From Tilletiopsis washingtonensis (taxonomy: Eukaryota; Basidiomycota; Exobasidiomycetes; Entylomatales), in the NCBI RefSeq assembly GCF_003144115.1, contig NW_020312012.1, positions 1 through 64,000 of the forward strand: 64,000 nt of DNA. Direction: 5' to 3'. Each line of letters opens with the position of its first letter. The stretch's first letter is position 1. The position numbers and the translations under genes are program-made. Positions 10,634-21,995 of the stretch are shown here, piece after piece. The notes under the pieces were generated by a model, which was given only the letters and a program-made list of their open reading frames with translations, searched no databases and was not told the origin of the DNA.

Positions 10634-11395
10634 GGCGGCAGCAGCAGCGGCGGGCCGGCCGCGCGGCTGCGCAGGTGCGGAGCAGACGGCGCGGGCGGGG
10701 TGTGCCGGCGTAGCAGGCGTGTGCGGCGCTGAGGCGAGGCTGTGGTCAGGCGGAAGGGCGGAGCGAGGCGGGCGTGGTGGTGGTGGTGAGCAGCATGCGG
10801 CTGCCTCTCGAAAGTCGTGCGTCTGGGAGCGGCCGCGCCTCGAGAAGAGCCGCGGCGCGCGCGCGCGCGTCTTGGCTCGTGCGTCCGCCGCCGGGCCGAG
10901 CGTCCGACGCCGCCCGCCGTCCTCGCGCGACGTCGAGCAGGCAGCACCATCACGGATGAGCTTTGCCTTGCGCTGCATCCGAAGCGCCAAGCGTCATCTG
11001 TGCCTTTGCGAGCCTTGGCAGCAGGCGGCAGGCGGCGGCGGGGCGCAGCGGGCGCGCGGCCCTCGGCGCCGTCGGCCGCACATCGGCGGCGCGCGCACCC
11101 GTGACCGGCCCGACCGGCCCAAGACACATCCCTCGCTCCAGCACCCCACAGATCGGGCGATTGCGGGGCAGCCAGGCACGGCATGGCCGCAGCTGATGCG
11201 GCGTCTGGCCGGCCAGCGGCATGAGCTTATGCTCGAGGTGGACACGAATGGCACGCTGGCTGCTGCTGGCGGCGGACTGGGAGGTGGAGCCGCGATGCGG
11301 GGAAGACGCGCGCGCCGAGCCGCACCGGCGGCGAGGGTTCATGAGGCGGCCTCTTCGCGCCGCCGGTCGCCGCTCCTCCACCACCACGCCCCGCC
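10634..11395. other. Divergent intergenic region
   Basis: This shared 5' region lies between HIR1 (minus) and the AhpD-like gene (plus). It contains an alternating GC run near 10856-10870 and TGG-rich stretches. No domain-bearing frame is seen. Confidence 0.5.
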
Positions 11396-12772
11396 ATGCC
11401 CTCGCTCCCGCCGCCGCTCCGCTCGCTGCTGCAGCAGCGCCTCTACCCCGCCGCACGCGCCGCGGGCGCCAGCGGCGGCGCCGCGCTGCTGCCCGCCGGC
11501 CGCCGCGCCGGGCCGCTGGCGGGCCCGCCGCGTGCCCGCCTCGGCGAGCTGTGGCACGGCATCGAGCAGGAGGCGCAGCAGAAGAACATCGCGTGGCACG
11601 AGTGGGGCTGCTTCGCCGTGAGTGGGCTCCAGCGGCGAGCAGGGTGAGCCGGGTGGCTGGTGCATGGAGCAGCCCAGCCAGCGCTGCCTCCACACGCCGC
11701 ACGCTGAGCACGCTGGCATCCTCACTGCTGCTGCCACAGCCCCAAGCTCACACCGTGCCGCCCACAGACGGCCACGCTGCTCACCCTCAACGCCTCGGCG
11801 CCGCTCGCCGACTTCCACCGCCACAGCGTGCCGGCCGCGCTGCCGCTGGCCGAGCGCCTGGTGCGCGCGCAGCTCATGCGCGAGACGGGCCTCAAGTGCA
11901 TCGGCTTCATCGGCATTCCGAAGGTGAGCGTAAGCAGTTGGCGGCAGAGTATTGGTGCGGCGGCGGCAGGCGGCAGCTGTGTGCGCCGGGTGGTGACGGC
12001 AGGCAGGGCTTCGCCACGGCGCCAGGCACAGGACGCTGCAGCAGCAGGCGTCGACCGTTTGCCTCTCTGCAGCTGCAGCAGCGCGCCTCGAGCTGCTCTC
12101 CGCTTGCTGACACGAGCGCACAGGTCATCAACAACCTCGCAGCGCTGCGTGCGGCCGTCGATGAGGACGCCGAGCTCGCCGAGGCGCTGCCGACGGCGCC
12201 GCGCCGGTGCGTTGCACTGCTGCATGTCCCGCTCTGCCACTCCGCTCACGCTCCCACAGCAAAGTGACGTCCGACAGCCTGCCGCGCGTGCAGGCGGCCG
12301 CCGAGGCGCTGTGGGACGACATCTACACGCCGCACAGCGCCAAGCTCGTCAAGATCCTCGGCAAGTCGCACCCCGACCTGCCCGTCTTCATCATCGACGG
12401 CGAGTATGGCCCGCTCTTCTCGCCGCCCGCCTCGTTTGCCGCGGCGCCGGAGCAGGAGCCGGCGTGGGAGGTGGGCCGCCTGCGCACCAGCCTCGTCGCC
12501 GTCGCGGCGCTGCGGGCGCAGGGCGGCGTGGGCCCGCAGGTGACGAGCCACATCTGGGGCCTGCTCAAGGCCGCGCCGGCCGCGCACGGCGCCGGCCAGC
12601 AGTGGCTCTGCACCGAGGAGGGCGCGCTGTGGGTCGTGCGCACCGTCGATAAGGTGAGCAGCCAGCGGACTGCGTGCGGCCGCATGCCGCTGACTGGCCC
12701 GCACAGATCTGCCAGGCCGTCGAGCAGGTGCCCGAGGACGACGGGCCCGCGGCGCGCGAGAGCAAGCTGTAG
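11396..12772 (+). CDS. Possible AhpD-like / carboxymuconolactone decarboxylase-fold protein
   Basis: Five exons (11396-11617, 11768-11923, 12124-12206, 12260-12653, 12707-12772) with consistent phases give 306 residues. The central block GLKCIGFIGIPKVINNLAAL followed by acidic helices resembles the all-helical AhpD-like fold seen in fungal proteins of unknown role. The C-terminal half (HPDLPVFIIDGEYGPLF, RLRTSLVAVAALRAQGGVG) continues the helical pattern. I see no CxxC redox pair, so a classic AhpD peroxidase-reductase activity is doubtful. The first 35 residues are Ala/Pro/Arg-rich and could be a weak mitochondrial presequence. The gene converges on the fasciclin gene. Gene structure is well supported; function is tentative. 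Confidence 0.65.
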
Positions 12773-12908
12773 CAGACAGACTGTGCAATACACCGCTGAG
12801 AACACGCCACAACGCTCGTCGGCGGCAAGGCTCATTGCTCAGGTGCCGCGCTACATGGACGTCAGCGGGAAGGGGATAGAGAGGGGACGGACAGGATGCG
12901 CTAGGCGG

Positions 12909-14750
12909 CTAGAGCAGCGCAAGCGCGGCGGCGCCGTCGCCGTAGCCGTGGCGCGTGGACTCGGCGGCGACCTCGGCCCAGACGCCCTTGCCGTCGCCGT
13001 GGCCGGCGGGCATGATGAACTTGTCGAGGAGGTGGATCGCGCCGTTGGCCGCGGGAATGTCTGTGGAGCATGTCGTCAGCCAGCGTCGCACGCCTCGCAC
13101 AGCACATCTCTCACCCTGGAAGCTCACGCCGACGCCCTGCACCTCGACGCGCGTCTGCAGCGGGCCGCGGCCGCCGGGCAGGATGTGGTAGCGGTACACC
13201 TTGACGGTGACCTGCTCCATCTCCTCCTTGGCCGCGACGTGGTCGTGGTGGTGCGGGCAGTGGATCTTGGGCAGCGCGCTGTCGAAGACGTACGTCTGCA
13301 CGTCGGCGCCGCCGAGGCCGCCAATGGCGCTGGCGTCCTCCGTCGAGGCCACGCCGCTGCTCTTGCCCTTGGCCGAGTAGATGGCGTCGGCGAAGACGGC
13401 ATCGTACGGCAGCGAGTGCAGCATGAGCACCTTGCCGAGCAGACGCTCGCCCCACGGCGAGAAGAGGTAGGCCTGGGGAAACGTGTCAGCCAAGCGATCG
13501 GTCAGCACAGCACTTCGCGCCTCACCTTGAACATCGGCGGGATGCGCTTCCAGGCCAGGTTCGACGGCGCAAAGAAGGTGCCCGTGGCGAGGCCGACGTC
13601 GCCGTGTGGCTCCTCGTGGTGGTAGGCGCTGTCGACGAGCTGGCCGAGCACGGCGGCGTGCGCCAGCGAGACGCTCGACTCGTTGCGGCGCGGGTGCGGC
13701 AGGCGCAGGAAGCGCTCGGCGTGCAGCTTGAAGATGGCCGTCGTCGTGCCGCCGAGGTCGGGCTCGCCGAAGAGGAGCGCCTGCACAATCGACGGCGGGA
13801 TGAAGAGCGGCGCCGACACGGCGTGCAGCACCGACGAGCCGGCGGCCTCGACGTCGGGGTAGACGAGGCGGCTGTAGCTGCGCGTGCCAAAGGGTTCAGC
13901 TCCTGCGCGGCCCTCAGTGCCCACCACGCCACTCACAAGTTGAAGTACACGCCGGGACGCGGCAGCAGGCTCTTGCCGGCGCGCACGCGGAACGGCTCGC
14001 CGGCGAGCAGGTCGCCGACGTACTTGCGTGCCTCGCCGTCGACGTGCAGGCGCGTCGCGAGGCTCGAGTTCTGCGCAATGGCGTCGGCCTTGAGGCCCTC
14101 GCCGCCGGGCGCGGCGACGAGGTGGTAGCGCAGCGTCGCATCGATGGCCTTCTGGATGAAGCGGCGGCGGCGCTCCTTGTCGTCGTCGCCGTCCGCGAGC
14201 GTGTGCATGGCGGTGATGGCCTGCTCGAGCACCGTCATGGCCGACACGGCCGGCTCGGCAGTGAAGGGCGCGGCGGCGGCGTCCGTCTCGAGCGTGCCGA
14301 ACGCGGCGTCGCGGTGCTCGCGGTGCCAGTTGACGGGCGCTGCGGCAGGCGTGAGCGCATGCACCGGTCGCCTGCTGCACCGCGCGGCTCACCCAGCAGC
14401 GTCAGGCCGTGCTCGCCGCCGTCGAGCAGCTTCTTGGTGCTGATGCTCGAGTAGTTGAGCACGTGGGCGAGGTCCTATGTGGAGGTGAGCACATGGCCGC
14501 ACAGGCAGGCCACGCGACGCACCTTGAAGTGCTCGTCCTCGTTGATGATGTGCCAGAGCGTGCGCTCGCTCGCCGCCGCGGCGAGCGGCGCCGGCTGCTC
14601 GGCGGCGTACACGGGCGAGAGCACGCCGGGCGCGGCGTGGTGCTGCAGGCGCAGCCAGCCGGCGAGGCGCGCCGCGGCCGAGTCGTCGGCGGCGGGCGCG
14701 GCGGCGGCGGCGGCGGCGAGCGCGAGCGCGAGGGCGGCAAAGAGACGCAT
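12909..14750 (-). CDS. Secreted protein with two fasciclin (FAS1) domains
   Basis: Six exons (14750-14523, 14474-14393, 14339-13937, 13877-13526, 13472-13115, 13060-12909) give 524 residues. The start MRLFAALALALAAAAAA is a clear signal peptide. FAS1 domain 1 begins near ERTLWHIINEDE and includes LLAPVNWHREHRD and TLRYHLV. Domain 2 has the H1-like box FFAPSNLAWKRIP, the YRYHILPG segment and the H2-like box DIPAANGAIHLLDK. FAS1 proteins act in adhesion at the cell surface or in the vacuole or ER lumen. The tail ends weakly hydrophobic (AAALALL), not a convincing GPI signal. A His/Asp cluster (HCPHHHDH) lies inside domain 2. Confidence 0.87.
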
Positions 14751-15282
14751 GCTGGGTGCGAGTGCGTGGGTGGTGGGTGGGCAAGCGGTGCGGCCAGGTG
14801 CGGCCTCTTGTAGTGCGCAGCGGCCGGCGGGACCCTGCTGATGCTGGTGGAGCAGCGCCGCGATGACCAATGGCGTGCGGCACGCTGGCTGGCGAGGCGG
14901 CGAGGCCCGCGTCGAGGTCGCACGCTTGTGCTGCTGCGCTGCCGTGCCGCCATGCCGGCGCCGGGCCGCGCGTTCCGCTGCCGCGCCCGATCTCACTGCC
15001 CCGCACATCGGTGCCTCGCCGCGCACGGCCCACGCTGACAAGCCGCTTCCGCTTCCTGCCATGCCGCAGCGCAGCACAGCACAGAGTGCAGAGGAGTCAG
15101 GGTCACATTGCGGCCGCAGAGGGGCGGGAGACGGAAGCAGCGTGCATGGCCGGCGCGAGGTGGTACAGCATGAGGAGAGCAGAGGCGAGTGACAGGGAGA
15201 GACAGGGGAAAGGGACAAGGGACAGTGATATGGTGGATCGGTGATCGGTGGATCGAGGAGCGGACCGTCGCTGCGGCTGGGC
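14751..15282. other. Intergenic, promoter of the fasciclin gene
   Basis: It lies between the fasciclin start and the MGA2 stop, both on the minus strand. Nothing specific is recognised beyond GC-rich sequence and a purine-rich patch with GGGA repeats near 15190-15225. Confidence 0.5.
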
Positions 15283-18200
15283 TCAGCGCAGCAGGCGCGC
15301 GGCCGCCTCGGCCAGCGGCGCACCGAGCACGCCCGTCGCCGGCGGCGCACGCGTGCCCGCCGGCTGCGCACCCACGGCCAGCGGCACCGTGGGCATGTAC
15401 GACGCCAGGTCGGCAAAGCTCAGCACCGAGTCGCGCGACGCAAACAGCAGCACCAGCAGCACCGCCGCCAGCGCCGGCAGCCAGAAGTACAGCAGCATGG
15501 CGTCGTCGCGCAGGCTGCGCACGCGCGGCGCCGCGCTCTTCTGGGGCGCCTTGGCGACGGCGGCGTCCGACGCAGAGGCACTGCGCCGCGTGCGCCGCTC
15601 CGCCGGCACCTCGGGCAGCGGCAGCGCCGTCGCCGGCGCGCTCTTCTCCTCGGCGCCGCTCCACGTCGCGGCACGCGGCGACGGCGCCGGGCGCGGCGAG
15701 GCGGCGCGCGCCTTGTGCGGCGAGTTGGGCGACGCCTGCGCGATCGCCGGGAAGCGGCTCTGCGCCTCGGCACGGCTGCTGCTGCCGCCGCTGCTGCTGC
15801 TCGCGTCGGCCAGTGTCGACTCGTACGTCGGCGGCGGCGGCACGTAGAGCGGGTTGATCCAGAGCGCCGACTCCTCGACGATGTTGCGCCAGAGCGTGGC
15901 GATGCGCGTGCGCTCCTGCTCCATCGTCTCGAGCCACTCGGGCGCCGGCGCGCCCGAGTCGTCGCGCTTGCCTGATGCCCACGCGGGCATAAAGCTCGGC
16001 GTCGCGGGCAGCGCGAGGTGGAACACGGACACGGCGGGCATCTGCATGTGCATGTGCGCCAGGCGGTCGTGCAGCGCCGGCAGCTGCAGCCGGTGCGCAA
16101 AGTCGCCGAGGCCCGCGGCCATGAGGTTGCGCAGGCTCAGCGTCGCGTCGCCGCCGGCCTCGGCGGCCTTGCTGCTGGCCTCGGCAGCCTTGCCCTTCTC
16201 GCTCGGGGCCGGCTTGTCGTCGAGCGGCTCCTTGACGTCCGACGGCAGCGGCAGCTTGACATCGGCGGCAGCCGGCTCCGGCGTCGGCGTGACCGTCTCG
16301 TCGTGTTCGCGCGAGTCTGACTGCTCCTCCTCGTCGTCATCCTCGGTGAAGGCGCCCGACTCGTCTTCGAACTGCGAGCTGATGTTGTCGTCGTCGACCT
16401 CGTCGCCGCTGCTGGCGAGGGCGTCGCTGAGCGCAATGCCCGAGTCCTGCAGGCTCGGCGGCGCGCGCGGCTGCAGCGCTGCGTGCTCTTGCAGCAGCGC
16501 CTCGACGTCCACCTGGTCCTTCTCGCACGCGACGTCGACGGCACGCTGGCCCAGCGCCGAGCGCAGGTCGTGCCGGGCGCCGTTGGCCAGCAGCATGCGC
16601 GCAATCGTCATGCGGCCGAGCAGCGCGGCAAAGTGCAGCGCCGTCATGCCGTTGTGGTCGCGCGCGTTGGGCGGGCAGCCGCGCTCGAGCAGCGCGTACG
16701 CCAGGCGGTGGAAGCCCATCATGACGGCCAGGTGCAGCAGCGTGTGCCCCTGCGCGTTGGCGAGACGGATGGCGTCGCGGCGTGCGTTGGGCGCATCGAC
16801 TTCGACGTCCAGCAGCGCCAGGAACTGCATCACGCCGTTCTGGAACGACTGCGACGCGCCGCGGCTCGACGAGCTCGTGCCCGTGGCGAAGAGGCCGGCG
16901 ACCGCATCGCGCGGGATCAGAGCGCGCTGCTGGTAGCCGCCGGCGTTGGAGCCGCCGGCCTGCTGCTGCTGCGCCTGGGCGCCGCCGCCAGAGCCAACGA
17001 CGCGCATGGCCACGTCCCGCGCAGACTGCATCTGGCCCGTCATCTGCAGGCCGACGACTTGCAGCGCGAGCTCCATGAGCGCACGGTCCGTCGTGTCGAC
17101 GTAGGTGAAGAGCTGCAGCGGGCGGTGCTGCTCCGACGGCGGCGGCGTCGGGCCGCCTTTGATGTCCACCACGACCGGGCCAGCGCTGCAGCTCGGCGGC
17201 AGCAGGCAGACGAGCGTGTTCGACGCCCACACGCGCGTGTTGGCCGCCGGCACGTCGCCGAACACGCACACCAGGCCGTCGGTGAAGTTCTCGCCGAGGA
17301 TCGTGACCTCGATGCCGCCGGTGGTGGGTCCCTCGCCGGGGATCAGCTTCGAGATCGACGGCAGCGGCACGGGTGCTGGCTCGAACGCCGGCTGCATCGG
17401 CTGCATCGGCTGCATCGGCTGCATGGGCATGCCGAACGGAACCTGCTGCTGCTGCCCATTGGCGGCGATCGAGCTGGCGGCGAGCGCCATGATCGAGTCG
17501 ACGCCCTGGCCCGTTGCGGCGTCGCGGAAGAAGCGCTCGAAGTCAAACGACGGCACGCTCTGCGGCGCAGTCTGCAGGGTCGTCGGCGAAAGCGAGCCGT
17601 CGTGGGCGCTCTGCCAGGCGGCCGTAGCGGCGGCAGGCGACGTCACGCTGGCGATGCTCGTCGAGCCGGGCGACGAGGCGTCGGCCGGCGTGCGCGGGCC
17701 CTGGATGCTCGCTGCTCGGCTCAGCGACTCGACAGGAGCAGCGGCAGGTGTGTTTGCGGCAGTGGCGGCAGCAGGCGTCAGGGCAGTGCTGCTCGCCGTG
17801 CTAGTGTTGGCGGCTCGCCGTGAGGGCCGGTCGGCGGCGTCGCCGTAAGGCTTGGCACGTGAGGTCTTGCGTGGTGCGGCCGTGGAGGAGCGTCGACTCG
17901 CCGGCGGGCTCGCATCGGCGTCGGCGGACGGGCCGCGGCTTGGGCGAGGCTTGTCGACCGTCTTGACGGGGCCGCTCGAGGGCTTGCTCTTCGACTTGGA
18001 CGTCTCGGCCGGCGGAGCAGCAGCGGCCGCAGCTGCAGCAGCCGCAGCAGCGTGCGCAGCAGCCGACTTGTGGTCGTCGGTGATGAGCACCGGCGGCGTC
18101 GAGCCCGTGGCCACGACGTTGCCCTGCCAGTCGCGCATGGTAAAGATGATGCAGAAGCCAATCTTCTCCTGGTGGTGCCGGCAGTAGCACGTGATGCGCG

Positions 18201-19743
18201 TCGGCAGCACACAGCTGCCGTCCTGAAAGTCGACGTACTCGCCGCAGTTGAAGAGCACGATGCGCTGCTTCTCCTCCTCCTCCATCTTGGCCGTCGCCAG
18301 CTCGGCGGCGTCGGGCGCGGACGGGTCGACGCCGAGCTTGCGCATCTCTTCCGGCGACGGCGGCAGGTCAAACACCTCCTTCTTGCGCAGCGCACGCTTG
18401 CGCTCGCGCGTGCGGCAGCCCTTGCACACGAGCACGCGGCCGTGCGGCGGCGTGGCATTGACGACCGTGGCGTCGACAAAGAGCGTGCGCTCCGGCAGCA
18501 CCTCGGCACCCTTGGGCTTCTTCGACTTGCGCTTCGTGCTGCTCAGCGGCGGCAGCTTGATGTGCGTGAACGAGCCGATGCGCTCCCACGACGTCGGGCC
18601 CTTGCCGTCCTGCGCCGGCGGGATTGCGCTGCTGCTGCTCGACGACGACGCGGCGGCCGAGCTGCCGCCGGCCGGGCGCACAAGCTCGATGCGCGTGCGA
18701 ATCTGCGTCTCGACGCGCGACTTGGCGCCGCTCATCGGGATGCCGTGGACGTGCACCTGCAGGTTGCGCAGCTCGTCGCTCGGCGGCTTGACCACGACGG
18801 AGGCCGAGAAGCCGAGCTCCGAGTCGGTCGTGTGCACCAGGTTGTTACTCGATGCTGGCCGTGCGGCGCGGCTGGGTGCAGGCGCGGCCTTGGGCTCGGC
18901 ACGCTTGGGCGTCGGCTTGGCCTCGGGCGTGGCCGCAGACGAGGCAGCCGGCGTGGCGGCCACCTGCGGCGAGCCGGCGGTGGAGGCCTCGTGCGGCGTC
19001 GCTGCCGGTGCCTGTGTGCTGGCAGCTGGCAACTCGTCGTGGTCCGAGCATGCGGCGGACGAGGGCCTGCACTGGAGGTCAGCCCGGCCACGCATGGCGC
19101 GACACACGCACACTCACCCGAAGCTGTCCTCCTGGATGAGCGAGTCAAACATCGCCTCATCCGTGTCCGACGACTTGGCCGCCCAGCTCACGTCGCCGTA
19201 GCCGTTCTGCGCCGAGCTGGCGGCCCAGGCGTCGAGGCCGCCGCCGCGGTCGAGCGCCAGCTGCACCTCGCGGCCCACATCGACGCCCGCGCCGCTCGGC
19301 GCCCAGGCGTACGGCGTAAAGAGGGCGCCGGGCGGCGGCGCGGCCGAGTAGTGGCTCGGCACGGCCTGGTAGTGCTGCTGGTGCGGCGACGCGGCCGGGC
19401 CCGCCGCCCAGCCGCCGGCCATGGCGGCGTCGGCGCCGTCGGCGCGCGGCGGCGCGGCGGCGGCCCAGCTGTGCAGCGAGAGCTCGTCGCGCTGCTCGCT
19501 CTTGAGCGGGCCCATGGCCGCGGGGCGCGCCTGCAGGAGGTGGTGCGCAAACGTGGCCGACGCCGGCGAGTCGTGGTCCGACGCCGAGCGCGGCGACTCG
19601 CTGCTGTTCGTCAGGCTGGGCGGCGAGTCGGCGTCGGACGAGGAGGTGTGGTGATGCTGCGGCTGCGGCTGCGGCTGCTGCAGCGGGCGGCCAAAGGCGT
19701 CGTGCGCGTACGGAGCAAAGGGCGGCGCAGCGCTGCTGGACAT
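15283..19743 (-). CDS. MGA2: Membrane-tethered transcription factor, MGA2/SPT23 family
   Basis: Two exons, 19743-19118 and 19066-15283, give 1469 residues. In order: a Gln/His/Ser-rich acidic N-terminus ending FDSLIQEDSF; the family's N-terminal domain at about 290-545 (VHVHGIPMSGAKSRVETQIR, FVDATVVNATPPHGRVLVCK, TRITCYCRHHQEKIGFCIIF); an IPT/TIG fold at about 775-860 (GPTTGGIEVTILGENF); ankyrin repeats at about 975-1070 (TLLHLAVMMGFHRLAYALL); a PPTY motif near 1288; and one C-terminal transmembrane helix (LPALAAVLLVLLF). In yeast, Mga2/Spt23 sit in the ER membrane, sense lipid saturation, and are ubiquitinated by Rsp5 and freed by the proteasome and Cdc48 to switch on the fatty-acid desaturase. 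A tandem MQP repeat lies just before the IPT domain. Confidence 0.93.
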
Positions 19744-21995
19744 GGCGGCAGACGGGCGCGCAGCAGCCAGCAGCGGGCGCCGCAGAGCAAGCGGCGCGGC
19801 GGAGCGGTGAAGAGCGCAGCGAGAGCGCTCGCAGCGGCAAAGAGAGCAGCGGCCGCTCGTCCGGCGGTGCGCTGCGGCGGTGGTGGTGGCGGCGGCGCGC
19901 AGCGAGGCTCCCTCGGCGGAGCGCGCAGCAGGCTCGGGATGCACGTCACCGGCGCGGCGCGGCGCAGGAGAGGTGGGGACGCCGCAGGGGGCGCCGGGGC
20001 AGGCGGAGAGGCGCGCGCAAGAGGGCGGCGCCGGCGGTGAGGATGCACGAGGCTGCGGTGTAGGATGCGTGGATGGAGTCGGTGGTGAGGAGTGAGGGGT
20101 GCGCCGTGGACGAGCAGCGAGGAGCAGGCGGCAGCAGCGCCAGGAGAGTCGCAGCCGGCTCCCAGCCAGCGCAGCAGCCAGCAGCGGCGCGGCACAGCCG
20201 CCACGAGCGTACCGCCGCCGCACTCGCCTCGCCTCGCCCGCAGCCGCGTCACTTGCCGCTCCTCCTGCGCGCTGCTGCGCTGCATGTGCTGCGACTGCGC
20301 TCTGCCTGCACCCAGCTGGGTGCTGCTGCACTTCACCTCCGCCCTCGAGATGCTTGCCCGTCCGAGCACGAGCAACAGGCGCGCGGCGGGAGCGAGCAGA
20401 TCCGCCGCGAGAGCGCAGCGCCGCGCCGCTGCGAAAAGGGCAGGCGCCGGCGGGAGGAGGCATCCCGGGCACGGCGCCTGTCTTGTTTCGTTGGGGCGCG
20501 CGCTGGCGCGGGCTCCGCACGCCCGCAAGCAGCGGCAGCGAGCGGCGTGCGGCGCAGAGAGACCGCGCGCCTGCCTCGCTCTCGCGCCTGGTGCTGCTTC
20601 TGCCGGCGCCGGCGCCGCGCCACGCCGCGGCGCGCTGCAGCGGTGCATCTCGCGCGCCGCTCCGCCCCGCCGTCGCGCCTCTCCGCAGCGGGCACTCGTC
20701 GAGTGGGCAGCGCGGCAATGGCAAGCAAGCAGCGCTCGCATGCAGGGCCCGCGGCGGGCCTGCAAATGGCTGCAGCGCTGCGGCAAAGCGAGGGTGCGAG
20801 AAGGAGGAGGCGCTCGGGTGCGGCTGGCACTCCACACAGCGCAGCTGCCGCGGCAGAGTGCCCGTCCCGAGCTTCTGGAAGCTGCTCAGCACGGGCAAGG
20901 TGCCTGGAGAGGGGCAAAATGCGCAATCCGCTCGAGCGTCGCACGCCAAAGTGGCCGGTACAGGGCACTTGGGCGCCGCCATGGCGTGGGCAGTGACGGC
21001 TTGCACCCTGAGCGCCGGCCAGCCAGCCAGCCTTCGTCGCAGCCGCCGCACCTCAACGCAGCGCATCCCATTGTGCGAGGCTGAGTTGGCACTGTCAATG
21101 CTGGCATCTCGCGGCACGAGCCACGGCCGTGTGTGCCAAGAGACCACGCGATGCCGCTGCGGCGGCGAGTTTCGAGCTGGGCAGCGTTCATGCGTGCTGT
21201 CGAGGATCGGCGCCGGCCGTCACCACGAGGCCGTGCGATGCGCTGCAGCGGTGGGCAGGTGTGCATTGCACGAGCACAACGGCGGCGCCCTCTGGCAAAT
21301 TCTGGTGCGAAACGAGGGCCCGTGCAGCGGACAGAGCAAGGGCAGGCGGGGCCGACGAGGACAAGAGATGTGCACCGAGCTTGCAGCGAGGCCGCGCGAG
21401 GGCCGCCGCGACGAACGATCGGCGCTCGGTGCTGATGCTGGCAATCGGGCCGGCTGAGACGGCACACTGGACTGCCGAAGCAGCGGCTGCCGATTCTGCG
21501 CCCACTCGGAGGTCATTCTGGCGCATATGCGACGCTGACAGCACCGGCGAGGCGGGGTGGGGGACACGACCAGAGGCTGGTCGCAGGCCCGGAAGCGTGG
21601 GAACGCTGCGCTGCCCGCCGGTGCCTCTCCGGCCCGCCTTGGCCAGGCGCTTGCTCGTCTTGCGATGCACCACAAGCTGCGCCGAGCTGCTCTCGTGAGG
21701 ACCAAGCGTTGCTGCCTACCCGCACGGCTGCACGTCATCATGAGAGACGTGAATGCGGAAGGCACAGCTGCAGGCCGCGGAAGGGATGCATGGCTTGCGT
21801 GGGCGTCACGGAAAGGGTCACACAGGCGGTTTAAGAGGGAGAGAGAGAGAGAGAGGCTCGATGCAGCGGCAGCATTGCGGACACACGGGAGGTCCAGGGG
21901 AGATGAAGGAGGAAGGCGGGGGGAATAAGAGGGGCCGGGCAGCACGCACGCCTGCCAGGACCCCGGTAGCAGAGCCTGCGACCTCTCGCGCACGC
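19744..21995. other. Large intergenic region (2.25 kb)
   Basis: It lies between the MGA2 start and the OSBP stop, both on the minus strand, so it holds the MGA2 promoter and probably a long 5' leader. Several long open frames cross it on both strands (for example 20099-21457), but all are Arg/Ala/Gly-rich products of high GC and show no domain or splice logic. A GA dinucleotide run occupies about 21836-21855. Confidence 0.5.

Noticed and set aside
20099-21457. 452-codon plus-strand open frame in the MGA2-OSBP intergenic region
   Set aside because: Arg/Ala/Gly-rich with no domain, other frames equally open, and no splice or start context. High GC removes stop codons by chance.
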